DNA of 46,183 bases, from contig NZ_VUNI01000023.1 in NCBI RefSeq assembly GCF_009695765.1, positions 1-46,183 of the forward strand, in the 5' to 3' direction. The notes beneath the pieces are model-generated. The model was not told where the DNA came from, searched no databases, and saw only the letters and a program-made list of their open reading frames with translations. The stretch is from Roseburia porci (GTDB lineage: Bacteria; Bacillota; Clostridia; Lachnospirales; Lachnospiraceae). Position numbers and translations under genes: made by a program. This document shows positions 1 to 7,652 of this stretch, one piece after another (position 1 is the stretch's first letter; each line of letters opens with the position of its first letter).

Positions 1-172
1 TGGATGAATTGCATCAGCGAAGCTGCTTGTCATTGACATTTAGCTTAGGTGCGAAGTAACATCTGACAGCCTGAATGATTGCAACAAAAAGTTAAAGTTT
101 TACTGACAACTAGCTTGACAATGAGCGCAAGAAAACTTAACAAAAGAAGAAAGAAAAGTTTTTTCTGACAAA

Positions 173-364
173 ATGATTGAGGAAGCTGAAAAGATAACAG
201 AATTATATTTACAACAACAGAAATTTCATGAGCGAGTACTGAAGATGATTGGTGTGGGGGTAACACTGGTTTTAGGAGTGACAGTAACAGTGCTTGGGGG
301 GAAAGCCATTGGTAGTGAGGATGATTTGCCTCAACTTGCTGATGACAATTTGAATGTTACATAA
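173..364 (+). CDS. small single-pass membrane protein, possibly a decayed gene tail
   Basis: A 63-residue ORF with a charged, helical N-terminal half (about residues 1-22) and one hydrophobic segment (about 25-46, rich in V, L and G), then a short acidic tail. No family is recognised. No good ribosome binding site precedes the ATG. The same frame stays open upstream to about position 125 and encodes a plausible charged helix, but it is closed by stops at 116-118 and 122-124. It could therefore be the end of a gene whose 5' part has decayed. A convincing terminator hairpin follows 47 bases after the stop, which supports a real transcript end here. Confidence 0.4.
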   Translation: MIEEAEKITELYLQQQKFHERVLKMIGVGVTLVLGVTVTVLGGKAIGSEDDLPQLADDNLNVT

Positions 365-410
365 TAGATTTAAATATAATTGAAAACAGGACGAGATTTA
401 CAAAATGAAG

Positions 411-440
411 AGGCTCAGAAAAAGGTGTTCTGGGCCTTTT
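411..440 (+). terminator. Rho-independent terminator after the small membrane ORF
   Basis: A stem of nine pairs (GGCTCAGAA against TTCTGGGCC, one G-U pair) with a seven-base loop is followed directly by TTTT. Confidence 0.6.
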
Positions 441-634
441 GGCGTAGAAAAATAATTGTAAGTTTAAAAGAAGAATTTAGCAGGCAATTTTATACTTCAT
501 CTATTGATATACATTGTAACCATCAAAGAAGATTAAGCAACAAAATTTAAAGAAACGGAGGAACTGGCAAGAAAAAGGGTGCAATTACAGTGGAAAAAGA
601 AGGATAAACGATGTACATAAAAACGAATTGACCG

Positions 635-663
635 TTGATAAAATTTAGAAATATGAATATAAT
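635..663 (+). promoter_or_regulatory. sigma-A promoter of the ATPase-TOPRIM pair
   Basis: TTGATA at 635-640 and TATAAT at 658-663 are separated by 17 bases. This is close to consensus and lies 54 bases before the ATPase start codon. Confidence 0.6.
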
Positions 664-717
664 AGTAACAAAAGAAAAATAAAAACGTAAAATCCGTTTT
701 TAATCTGGAGGTTCCAT

Positions 718-1872
718 ATGAAATTATTGAGAGTAACAGCACAAGGTTTACCATTATTTAAAGAAAAGCTGGATTTACCCTTTTATGCGCAACAAAGAGT
801 TGAAGAGGAAGATAGGATAAATTTGTGTTCGTTGTTTTCCAATATATATCTAAATCCGTCTAACGCATTTATAGGAATCAATGCTTCAGGAAAGACATCT
901 GTTTTAAAGGTGCTTCTTCTCGCATTAGGAATTATAAATAACGAACCAATCAACCATATTAATACTAAGGAAATATTAGGAAATACAGAAAAAGCTGTTT
1001 TGAATATATATTTTTATTCAGAGACTAATAAGGAAATTTGCAAGTTGGAAACGGTTATTACATCTAAGAATACAAAAGTAGAAGGAACGGTGTATCGAAT
1101 TGTTTCAGAATCATTGTGGTCAAAGAAAGTTGAAGAAGTAACAACACGTAAAGCTATGTTGACTTTTGATGGGAGAGAACCAATCATTGTTCGAGATGAA
1201 CAGGAAAGCTTTTTGTCTGATGATGTAAGTATTATGATTGCATACAATAAGAAAACTGGTGAACATATTAAAGTAGTCAGCATGTTACTTTTTACTAATA
1301 TTAATGTATTACCATTTTCAGAAGGCATCTCAGCGGAGGTTATTTCTTACTTGGATCCAACAATTGAAAATCTATATTTTGAAGAAAAAAATGAGAAACC
1401 GGTAATTCACTTGAAGTTTAAAGGAAAAGAAGAGATTGTATTGAACAATGCAATAGAATTGAATAATTACCTTTCATCAGGAACAGTAAAAGGAATGATT
1501 ACGTTTACACTGGCGCAGGAAGTTCTGAAAGATGGAGGATGTCTGATTGTTGATGAGATTGAAAACCATTTTAACAAAGAAATAGTAAGTACTTTAATTC
1601 GTTTCTTCATGGATGGAAAACTGAATAAAAATGGTGGAATGTTAATTTTTTCTACTCATTATCCAGAACTTTTAGATGAATATGATCGTAACGACAGTAT
1701 ATTTATTATTAGAAATCGGGATGGAATTACAGCCGAGAATCTTTCTAACATTTTAAAAAGAAATGATATTAAGAAAAGTGATGCTTATCAGAGTGGATTC
1801 TTGGAAGGAACGACACCTACGTATGAAGCTTATATGCAGTTGAAAAAAAGTATAGTTGCATCTCTGAAATAG
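718..1872 (+). CDS. AAA family ATPase, SMC/OLD-like, of a probable defence pair
   Basis: This 384-residue protein has a Walker A motif GINASGKT at about residues 52-59, a Walker B region CLIVDEIENHF at about 274-284 and the switch segment FSTHYPELLDEY at about 310-321. The order is typical of ABC/SMC-type AAA_21 ATPases (RloA, OLD, AbiEii-annotated proteins). There is no transmembrane segment, so it should be cytosolic. The start is set by TGGAGG at 706-711. It is followed after 10 bases by a small TOPRIM-like protein, and ATPase plus TOPRIM pairs are a recurrent anti-phage design (OLD, Gabija, PARIS, RloAB). The ATPase assignment is firm. The defence role is inferred from the partner and the island context. 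Confidence 0.8.
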   Translation: MKLLRVTAQGLPLFKEKLDLPFYAQQRVEEEDRINLCSLFSNIYLNPSNAFIGINASGKTSVLKVLLLALGIINNEPINHINTKEILGNTEKAVLNIYFYSETNKEICKLETVITSKNTKVEGTVYRIVSESLWSKKVEEVTTRKAMLTFDGREPIIVRDEQESFLSDDVSIMIAYNKKTGEHIKVVSMLLFTNINVLPFSEGISAEVISYLDPTIENLYFEEKNEKPVIHLKFKGKEEIVLNNAIELNNYLSSGTVKGMITFTLAQEVLKDGGCLIVDEIENHFNKEIVSTLIRFFMDGKLNKNGGMLIFSTHYPELLDEYDRNDSIFIIRNRDGITAENLSNILKRNDIKKSDAYQSGFLEGTTPTYEAYMQLKKSIVASLK

Positions 1873-1882
1873 GAGGTGCGTT

Positions 1883-2401
1883 ATGGAGTTGGCAAAATAT
1901 AAAGCGTGTATATGTGAGGGGGCAGCAGAAAGTGCTATTATGGATATTCTTTTGGATGCAGAACTGCTTGTGTTTTCAAGAGAAGAGATGCTAGAGGAGG
2001 CTGTGATCCGTTGCCGGGACGGTAAGAAATTTGAACAGAAATATTTGAGAAAAGGATTTGCGGAAAAGATATCGGTAATCAGAATATTGGACTCAAGAAG
2101 AGAAAAATTTAAAATTGGAAAAGCATATGAACATAAAATAGATGTTATCAATGTAATTACTGCACCGGAAATAGAAATGCTGATTATCTTTGCTGAAAAT
2201 CAGTATAAAGAATTTAAAAAGTCAGGGAAAAAACCAAGTGATTTTTGCAAGGAAAATCTAAGAATGCCAGATGTAAAAACTTATGATTTTGTGCTTGATT
2301 ATTTTTCAGATTCGAAAATTCTTGTGGCAGCAATAAAGGAATATCACAGAACAGCTAAGATTCCAAAGGGCGAATATACACTGCTTGACTTGTTAAAATA
2401 A
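1883..2401 (+). CDS. RloB/TOPRIM-like partner of the AAA ATPase
   Basis: This 172-residue protein begins with a strand that runs into CEGAAE. It has E12-G13 and E16, then D70-x-R72 in a second hydrophobic strand, and E96/E98 before a helix (MLIIFAENQYKEF). That spacing of E-G-x-x-E, an acidic D-x-R and a later acidic helix resembles the TOPRIM-like fold of RloB-type proteins, although it is shorter than RloB. AGGAGG at 1871-1876 sets the start. It lies 10 bases after the ATPase stop, so the two are surely co-transcribed. It probably provides the nuclease or other effector activity gated by the ATPase. The family call rests on motif reading only, and a novel small effector is the alternative. 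Confidence 0.5.
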   Translation: MELAKYKACICEGAAESAIMDILLDAELLVFSREEMLEEAVIRCRDGKKFEQKYLRKGFAEKISVIRILDSRREKFKIGKAYEHKIDVINVITAPEIEMLIIFAENQYKEFKKSGKKPSDFCKENLRMPDVKTYDFVLDYFSDSKILVAAIKEYHRTAKIPKGEYTLLDLLK

Positions 2402-2431
2402 AAATTATATTAATGCAGTTTGGAGACGAAT

Positions 2432-2953
2432 ATGGGAAGAGCATCAACAAAAGAAAATAAAAACATATACCAGATTAAACGAGAAGAACTTGGATTGACA
2501 AGAGAAAAAGCAAGTGAAATCATAGGCTCAGTAACACCGGAGCGTATAGAAAAGATAGAAAATGAAAGATCAAATCCACATCCGGACGAAGTGCGTGCAA
2601 TGGCGGAAGGCTATAAAGCACCACATTTATGTAATTATTACTGTGCGAATGAATGTCCGATCGGACAGCGGTATGTACCGGAAGTAAAGGTAAAAGATTT
2701 ATCACAGATCGTGCTGGAAATGCTTGCTTCACTCAACTCCATGAATAAAAAGCAGGAACGGTTCATTGAGATCACTGCTGATGGCAGTATTGGTGAAGAG
2801 GAAGTAGAAGATTTTATAGAAATACAAAATGAACTTGAGAAAATCTCAATAACAGTAGAAACACTGCAGTTATGGTCGGAACAGATGCTGGCAAATGGCG
2901 CTATAGACATGGAAGTGTATAACAGAAAGAAAAATAACCAAAAAGAAGAATAA
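2432..2953 (+). CDS. helix-turn-helix protein with a cysteine cluster
   Basis: A 173-residue protein whose N-terminal 60 residues (REELGLTREKASEII, then VTPERIEKIENERSNP) form an XRE/Cro-type HTH. A cysteine-containing segment CNYYCANECPIG follows at about residue 69, and then a helical acidic C-terminal half. ATG 2432 is preferred over the upstream TTG at 2420 because GGAG at 2421-2424 is then well spaced. It is a likely DNA-binding regulator. The clustered cysteines could bind metal, but no ligand can be inferred. It follows the ATPase-TOPRIM pair by 30 bases and could regulate it or simply be read through from it. Confidence 0.65.
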   Translation: MGRASTKENKNIYQIKREELGLTREKASEIIGSVTPERIEKIENERSNPHPDEVRAMAEGYKAPHLCNYYCANECPIGQRYVPEVKVKDLSQIVLEMLASLNSMNKKQERFIEITADGSIGEEEVEDFIEIQNELEKISITVETLQLWSEQMLANGAIDMEVYNRKKNNQKEE

Positions 2954-3099
2954 GAGATGCTATTTTTCTAAAAAAGTAAAAAACCGGGATATTAACACGC
3001 CGATAAATTCATTTAATGAAAAAAGAAAGAACCATATAATCATAGTGAAATGATTAAGTGTGTCAGATGCACACACGAAAACGAAAAGGAGATAAGAAA

Positions 3100-3918
3100 A
3101 TGTTAAAAAAATTTATGGTGCTTGCAATTGGCGTGATTATGGTCGCGGGAATAATGACCGGATGTGGCAGTAAAAAATCAGATGAGGAATTGCAAAAAGA
3201 TATCATTAATTCAGCTATAGACAAAGCTGATCAGGTACCGGCTACAGGTGACACGAATGAAGATTATGAAAAAGGCGATTTCAAGTATAACAGTGCTGGT
3301 GAGATTATAGGTCTTACAGACGAAGGTAATGAGAAAGAGACGATTACCATTCCGAAAGGAAAGAACGTAATAAGCACACTTTTAACAAGAAAGTCAAAAG
3401 CGAAAGAATTAAATTTTGAAGGAAGCGTTGATCCGGATTATGATATGTCGTATATGTCCGATCCACATTCCAACTTAGAGAAAGTTGTATATCCAGAAGG
3501 CATAGAAACGGTAAGCCGTGAATTCGCCTACTGCAGCAAGTTAAAAGAAGTAGTGCTGCCGAGTTCGGTGAAAGAATTGGAAGGTTTTGCATTTTCGGAT
3601 GCAGAATCCCTCGAGAAGATTAATTTAGAGGATACACAGATTGAAATCGTGCGGCAGGGTACATTTTTAGATTGTGAAAAAATGACAGAAATCCATTTGC
3701 CAGATACAGTAAAAAAGATCCTTGAATATGCAATTCCGAAAAATGTTGTGGACATCTACATCGCAGATAACACGGAAGGTGGATGGTTCTCTGATGATAT
3801 AATTCACGATAATGAAGGCACAAAAGTACGTATCCATATGAAGCAGGGCTCAGCAAGTGATCAGTATTATGCCAAGACCTTTAGTGAAAGTACAAAATTT
3901 GAAGTAGTATATGATTAA
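3100..3918 (+). CDS. BspA-type leucine-rich-repeat lipoprotein
   Basis: This 272-residue protein starts with a lipoprotein signal (KK, hydrophobic core, lipobox MTGC with Cys22), so it is probably anchored on the outside of the cell. About residues 120-220 contain irregular repeats of the LRR_5/BspA type (LEKVVYPEGI, LKEVVLPSSV, LEKINLED, MTEIHLPDTV), which usually bind proteins or glycans. The start at 3100 is chosen because AAAGGAG sits just upstream and the signal peptide begins there; a longer ORF from 3058 lacks this. Its last 38 bases, including the stop codon, are duplicated at 5368-5405 on the far side of fic. A 19-bp inverted repeat follows the stop. Confidence 0.75.
   Translation: MLKKFMVLAIGVIMVAGIMTGCGSKKSDEELQKDIINSAIDKADQVPATGDTNEDYEKGDFKYNSAGEIIGLTDEGNEKETITIPKGKNVISTLLTRKSKAKELNFEGSVDPDYDMSYMSDPHSNLEKVVYPEGIETVSREFAYCSKLKEVVLPSSVKELEGFAFSDAESLEKINLEDTQIEIVRQGTFLDCEKMTEIHLPDTVKKILEYAIPKNVVDIYIADNTEGGWFSDDIIHDNEGTKVRIHMKQGSASDQYYAKTFSESTKFEVVYD
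3881..3918 (+). repeat. 38-bp direct repeat, copy 1 (3' end of LRR gene)
   Basis: These bases are the last 38 of the LRR lipoprotein gene, ending exactly at its TAA. They are identical (38/38) to 5368-5405, which lies just after fic. Confidence 0.9.
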
Positions 3919-3943
3919 TTAGCATTTTTGTAAGACCCTCTAA

Positions 3944-3991
3944 AAATGTTGGGGTAACGAATATCAAATATAATTCGTTACCCCAACATTT
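3944..3991 (+). terminator. perfect 19-bp inverted repeat after the LRR gene
   Basis: The arms at 3944-3962 and 3973-3991 are perfectly complementary over 19 bases with a 10-base loop. A run of seven T follows at 4004-4010, 12 bases beyond the stem, so it may be a terminator, though a loose one. It lies inside the segment bracketed by the 38-bp repeats and may belong to the fic cassette. Confidence 0.6.
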
Positions 3992-4035
3992 ATGTTAGAG
4001 CTATTTTTTTGGTTTAAAAAATTGCAATTTTTTTA

Positions 4036-4200
4036 ACTAAGTAGTAGAATTAGTATAAAAAAATAAAGTATATTGAACTAACAAAAAGAGCAGTTTAAAA
4101 AAGTAAAAGAAAATAGACTAAATTGCGCTTGGTATAAAAAGAATAGAGATATTAGACTAACAAATTTGGTAGTTCAAAATGATGAAAAAAATTAAACTAA
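4036..4200 (+). repeat. five ACTAA boxes at about 40-bp spacing upstream of fic
   Basis: ACTAA occurs at 4036, 4077, 4117, 4156 and 4196, at intervals of 41, 40, 39 and 40 bases. The alternate units 4053-4131 and 4133-4211 also align over most of their length (GTATAAAAA, then TATT, GACTAACAAA and AGTT). The array ends just before the fic ribosome binding site. It looks like a phased binding-site array for a regulator, possibly the winged-helix C terminus of Fic itself. Confidence 0.55.
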
Positions 4201-4221
4201 AGAAAAGGGGCGAAATGCGCA

Positions 4222-5355
4222 ATGAATTTTGAGGAGATTTATAAAAACGTGCCAAAACCACATATACCAGAAAAGTTACCAGTTGAGCTTTCTGCAGCAT
4301 TGTATGATTGCGAAATAATAAAACTTATATCAAAAGCGAATAATGCAATGGGGGCATATAGAGGTTTTTTGCTTAATACTATCAATCCGATGTTGCTTAT
4401 TGCGCCATTGATGTCGCAAGAGGCTGTTCTTTCATCAAAGCTTGAGGGAACACATGCAACGATTGAAGATTTCATTAATTATGATGCAGGAAATGAGGTT
4501 GCCGTATCTAAAGATGAAATGCAAGAAATAATGAATTATAGAACTGCATTGTTTTATGCATTAGATAAAATGTCTACTATATCTGATGAGTCAGAAGAAG
4601 GAAGGCATAAGTTACCATTAAGTGTTCGTTTGATTAAGGAAATGCATAAAATTTTATTAGATAATGTAAGAGGTAAGACGAAAAGCCCAGGTGAATTCAA
4701 ATCCGAACAGAATTATATTGGTAATTCAAATAAGATAACCTTTACACCACTTCCACCGGAATTAACTTTGGATTATATGGCAAATTTAGAAAAATATATT
4801 CATCATGAAGAAGTGGATCTGCTAGTACAGGCGGCGTTATTGCATTGCCAGTTTGAGATGATTCATCCATTTAAGGATGGAAATGGAAGAATAGGCAGAC
4901 TGTTGATACCTTTGTTTCTGTATTATAGAGATATGTTGCCAGTTCCGACATTTTATATGAGTGCTTATTTTGAAAAAGACAGAAATATGTATCTAGAAAA
5001 ATTATCAGCTGTTTCTAAGGATAATGATTATGCAGCATGGATTAAATATTTTTTGGAAGGTGTGATTGAGCAGGCCGAAATTAATACTATGAAGGCCAAA
5101 AAAATGCTAGGTATGTATAATGACTTTAAAGAATTATGCATATCCGAAATGAGTTCTAAATACGCAATTATGCTTTTGGATGAAATATTTAAAAAGCCGA
5201 TGTTTAAGGCTAAACAAGTTCAAGATATAATACCTGGAAGTAAAGGCACCTTATATAATATGTTAGATGAATTTGTTGAGAAAGGTATTTTGAGGAAAGA
5301 CGAAAAGGTCAGAAATACAACGTATTATTGTCCTGCAATTTTAACATTGTTATAA
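4222..5355 (+). CDS. Fic family protein with C-terminal winged helix
   Basis: This 377-residue protein carries the complete Fic catalytic motif HPFKDGNGRIGR, with the catalytic histidine at about 215. Such enzymes usually transfer AMP from ATP to hydroxyl side chains of target proteins. An intramolecular inhibitory helix motif S-x-x-x-E-G is present at S71-E75-G76, making it a class II (N-terminally self-inhibited) Fic. The C terminus (about 300-377) reads as a winged helix (SKGTLYNMLDEFVEKGIL), as in many Fic/DUF4172-like proteins. ATG 4222 has AAAGGGG upstream. It is the only gene between two 38-bp copies of the LRR gene tail, and five phased boxes precede it. No antitoxin gene is adjacent, consistent with built-in inhibition. 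Confidence 0.9.
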   Translation: MNFEEIYKNVPKPHIPEKLPVELSAALYDCEIIKLISKANNAMGAYRGFLLNTINPMLLIAPLMSQEAVLSSKLEGTHATIEDFINYDAGNEVAVSKDEMQEIMNYRTALFYALDKMSTISDESEEGRHKLPLSVRLIKEMHKILLDNVRGKTKSPGEFKSEQNYIGNSNKITFTPLPPELTLDYMANLEKYIHHEEVDLLVQAALLHCQFEMIHPFKDGNGRIGRLLIPLFLYYRDMLPVPTFYMSAYFEKDRNMYLEKLSAVSKDNDYAAWIKYFLEGVIEQAEINTMKAKKMLGMYNDFKELCISEMSSKYAIMLLDEIFKKPMFKAKQVQDIIPGSKGTLYNMLDEFVEKGILRKDEKVRNTTYYCPAILTLL

Positions 5356-5367
5356 AAGCTACCTACC

Positions 5368-5405
5368 TTAGTGAAAGTACAAAATTTGAAGTAGTATATG
5401 ATTAA
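5368..5405 (+). repeat. 38-bp direct repeat, copy 2
   Basis: Identical to 3881-3918. After the TAA the same frame continues with an open, protein-like stretch (DAEFASKQLAEEGAE). This copy may therefore be the true original tail of a slightly longer LRR gene. Confidence 0.9.
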
Positions 5406-5449
5406 GATGCTGAATTCGCTTCGAAGCAGTTAGCAGAAGAAGGTGCAGA

Positions 5450-6469
5450 ATGGAAACCCAGGAGCAAAAGCAGAGACGAGGGGCAAGGAGCAATCAGAAG
5501 CTCAAGATCCTTTATCTGGCAAAAATTTTATTAGAAAACACAGATGCAAACCATGATATCACATTGCAGGAGATCATCCATAAACTGTCCGCAAACAATG
5601 TGACTGCGGAGAGAAAGAGCCTGTATGACGATATAGCACAGCTCGACGACTTTGGAATCAAGATCCGGAAGACGCAGTATGGCAAAACGTATCACTACCA
5701 GGTGATTAATCGGGATTTTGAATTGGCCGAATTAAAGCTTCTTGTTGATTCCGTAGCATCGGCAAAATTCATTACCGAGGAAAAATCCAATGAACTGATT
5801 AAGAAAATCGAGCATCTTGCAAGTAAACAGGATGCGGCAATGCTGCAACGACAGGTATATGTTGCCGGGCGTGTGAAAGCAATGAACCGTGATATTATGG
5901 AAAATGTCGATGCAATCCACAATGCCATTGCGCAGAATTCAAAGATCTCCTTCCAGTATTTTCAGTGGAATGTGAAAAAGGAACCGGAACTGAAAAAAGA
6001 TGGCGCAAGGTATGTGATCAGCCCCTGGGGATTATCCTGGGATGATGAAAACTACTATCTGGTTGGATATGATTCAGACGCAGGAATGATCAAACATTAT
6101 CGTGTAGATAAAATGCTTCACATAAAAGTGGAAAATATAAGCCGCGAAGGAAGATATAAATTCAAAGAACTGGATATGGCAGCTTATGCCAAAAAGATGT
6201 TTCATATGTTTAGCGGAGAGGAACAGAATGTAGAAATTCTGTGTGAGAACCGTCTGGCTGGAGTTATGATCGACCGGTTTGGAAAAGATATAAGAATGCT
6301 TAAGGCGGATGAGGAACATTTCCGGATTGTTGTGAAGGTGGCCGCAAGTATGCATTTTATTCACTGGATCATGGCATTGGGCGATGGCGCCAAAATTATT
6401 GGACCTGAAAATCTTGTGGAAGAGGTACGCGGGGAAATCAACCGTTTAACGGCACAGTACAGTAAATAA
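5450..6469 (+). CDS. WYL domain transcriptional regulator
   Basis: This 339-residue protein has an N-terminal winged HTH of the DeoR/HTH_11 type (about residues 15-75), a connecting region, a WYL domain (about 140-230, with SPWGLSWDDENYYLVGYD) and a C-terminal WCX-like domain. WYL regulators bind DNA and sense ligands, often nucleotides, through the WYL domain, and many sit in defence islands. It is clearly paralogous to the protein at 35384-36373, which has the same length and shares long segments such as RQVYV and VDAIHNAI. The start has only a weak AAGG site. Its upstream region is cut short by the second 38-bp repeat, so its native promoter may have been displaced. Confidence 0.88.
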   Translation: METQEQKQRRGARSNQKLKILYLAKILLENTDANHDITLQEIIHKLSANNVTAERKSLYDDIAQLDDFGIKIRKTQYGKTYHYQVINRDFELAELKLLVDSVASAKFITEEKSNELIKKIEHLASKQDAAMLQRQVYVAGRVKAMNRDIMENVDAIHNAIAQNSKISFQYFQWNVKKEPELKKDGARYVISPWGLSWDDENYYLVGYDSDAGMIKHYRVDKMLHIKVENISREGRYKFKELDMAAYAKKMFHMFSGEEQNVEILCENRLAGVMIDRFGKDIRMLKADEEHFRIVVKVAASMHFIHWIMALGDGAKIIGPENLVEEVRGEINRLTAQYSK

Positions 6470-6477
6470 TAGAACAA
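6453..6477 (+). repeat. WYL gene tail, copy 1
   Basis: The end of the WYL gene and the bases after it match 7573-7597 with 23 of 25 identical; over 37 bases (6441-6477) about 30 match. Confidence 0.7.
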
Positions 6478-6558
6478 GCAAGAGATCAGGATAATAATTT
6501 GAAGTGTAAAATTCGGTAATGGATTGTTTTATTATTGAAATTGTGATAGAAATATGAT

Positions 6559-6599
6559 ATTTTAAAAATGTAACATAAAAAAAGTTACATTTTTAAAAT
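6559..6599 (+). promoter_or_regulatory. 16-bp perfect inverted repeat, likely operator
   Basis: The arms 6559-6574 and 6584-6599 are perfectly complementary around a nine-base A-rich spacer, with a TGTAAC...GTTACA core. It ends 10 bases before the start of the winged-helix gene. A TTGAAA at 6535-6540 stands 17 bases from a weak -10 (6558-6563) that would overlap the left arm, which fits autorepression. Confidence 0.55.
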
Positions 6600-6609
6600 T
6601 GATGGGTAT

Positions 6610-7560
6610 ATGAAAGATTATTTAGAAAAAACATTACGTCAGAAGGTTAATATAAATAAAACAGAATATTTAAATGATAAGTTGCCGTTAGCTTTTCGGG
6701 GAAGGTATTTCTTTTATAAAGTCGAAACCAATGGCTCACCTTGGATAGCAATTCAACCTAAGAGTGAAGTCGGTTTGGTAATGCTTAGAAAGGATCATGC
6801 CAGAATTGAAAAGGCATCAGGTCTCAATTGTGCTATCTTTTTAGAGAAAACAACTTTTTATATAAAGGAAAAGTTGGTGGAAGAGGGCATTCCATTTGTA
6901 ATTGAAGGAAAGCAGATGTATTTGCCATTTATTGGATATTTGCTTTCAAATAAAAATGAGAGAGAAATTGCTCCGGTACATTTGATTTCTTATCTGACTC
7001 AGCGAATCATATTTGTCTCAATATATGAAAAATGGGAGAATGTAACTGTATCAGAAGCAGCAGTAAGACTAGGCGTCACGAAAATGTCAGTCAGCAGATG
7101 TTTTGATGAAATGGAGTATTTGAACGTGAACATTCTTGGTATGAAAGGAAAATCAAGAGTGATTACTGTTCCGACAGACATAAAGAAGTTGTGGGATGAT
7201 ATGCAAACAGTTTGGAGAAATCCTGTTATTGCAAGGTATGAACTTAAAGATGATATCGGGTTAGAGAAAAAAGCTGGGATTAGTGCATTGTGTGAATACT
7301 CATTACTCTCAGATAATAAATATCCAACTTATGCTATTACGAAAAAGGAAATAACCGGATCAGGGATTAAAAAGATGAAACAAGCGCATCCAGCAGAAGA
7401 AATAGGTTGCGTTGTTTTGGAACTGGGATATTTTATTGACTTTGAGAATAAGGCTTTACAAGATCCGCTCAGTGTTGCATTATCTCTTACGGAAGCAGAA
7501 AAACAAGATGAACGAGTTAATATCTCAACAAATGAGATGTTAGAGAAGTATGTATGGTAA
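6610..7560 (+). CDS. winged-helix protein, AbiEi-like candidate
   Basis: This 316-residue protein has an alpha/beta N-terminal half (IEKASGLNCAIFLEKTTFY, IPFVIEGKQMYLPFIGYLL). A clear HTH (VSEAAVRLGVTKMSVSRCFDEMEYL) follows at about residues 142-168, and then a C-terminal region with no recognised enzyme motif. Similar stand-alone HTH proteins are frequent in Lachnospiraceae and recall the antitoxin side of AbiE-like pairs, but no toxin gene is adjacent. A perfect inverted repeat just upstream suggests it represses itself. The gene lies between two copies of the WYL gene tail, so it appears to be inserted cargo. The product as a DNA-binding protein is likely; the role is unknown. Confidence 0.6.
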   Translation: MKDYLEKTLRQKVNINKTEYLNDKLPLAFRGRYFFYKVETNGSPWIAIQPKSEVGLVMLRKDHARIEKASGLNCAIFLEKTTFYIKEKLVEEGIPFVIEGKQMYLPFIGYLLSNKNEREIAPVHLISYLTQRIIFVSIYEKWENVTVSEAAVRLGVTKMSVSRCFDEMEYLNVNILGMKGKSRVITVPTDIKKLWDDMQTVWRNPVIARYELKDDIGLEKKAGISALCEYSLLSDNKYPTYAITKKEITGSGIKKMKQAHPAEEIGCVVLELGYFIDFENKALQDPLSVALSLTEAEKQDERVNISTNEMLEKYVW

Positions 7561-7572
7561 AAGGTTTAAATA

Positions 7573-7597
7573 CACAATACAGTAAATAACAGAACAA
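7573..7597 (+). repeat. WYL gene tail, copy 2
   Basis: This copy of 6453-6477 encodes, in a different frame from the gene just ended, NTQYSK-stop, matching the TAQYSK-stop end of the WYL protein. It is therefore the tail of a diverged WYL allele, not a simple duplication. The 11-mer AACAGAACAAA at 7588-7598 occurs again at 8594-8604. Confidence 0.65.
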
Positions 7598-7652
7598 AGA
7601 TTCGACAAAATGCAAAGTACGAGTGAAGATTTATGGACTCGTAATTTGGCAT

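Larger units (their letters stand above)
365..717 (+). other. gap with terminator, short ORF relic and promoter
   Basis: This gap contains the terminator at 411-440, an open 27-codon stretch at 537-620 with no start codon (basic and protein-like, ending at a stop, probably a gene relic), and the promoter at 635-663. The segment around 515-532 also matches, at about 17 of 18 bases, the leader of the 34-residue small protein near 35072. Part of that gene's upstream region may therefore once have been copied here. Confidence 0.3.

Noticed and set aside
45-266. 73-codon minus-strand ORF
   Set aside because: There is no ribosome binding site, the product is a low-complexity Leu/Phe stretch, and it lies opposite the small membrane ORF.
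4222-5355. Fic-Doc type toxin-antitoxin pair
   Set aside because: No separate antitoxin gene is adjacent, and the inhibitory S-x-x-x-E-G motif is inside the Fic protein itself.
6610-7560. complete AbiE toxin-antitoxin system
   Set aside because: No AbiEii nucleotidyltransferase gene is adjacent; only an HTH protein is present.
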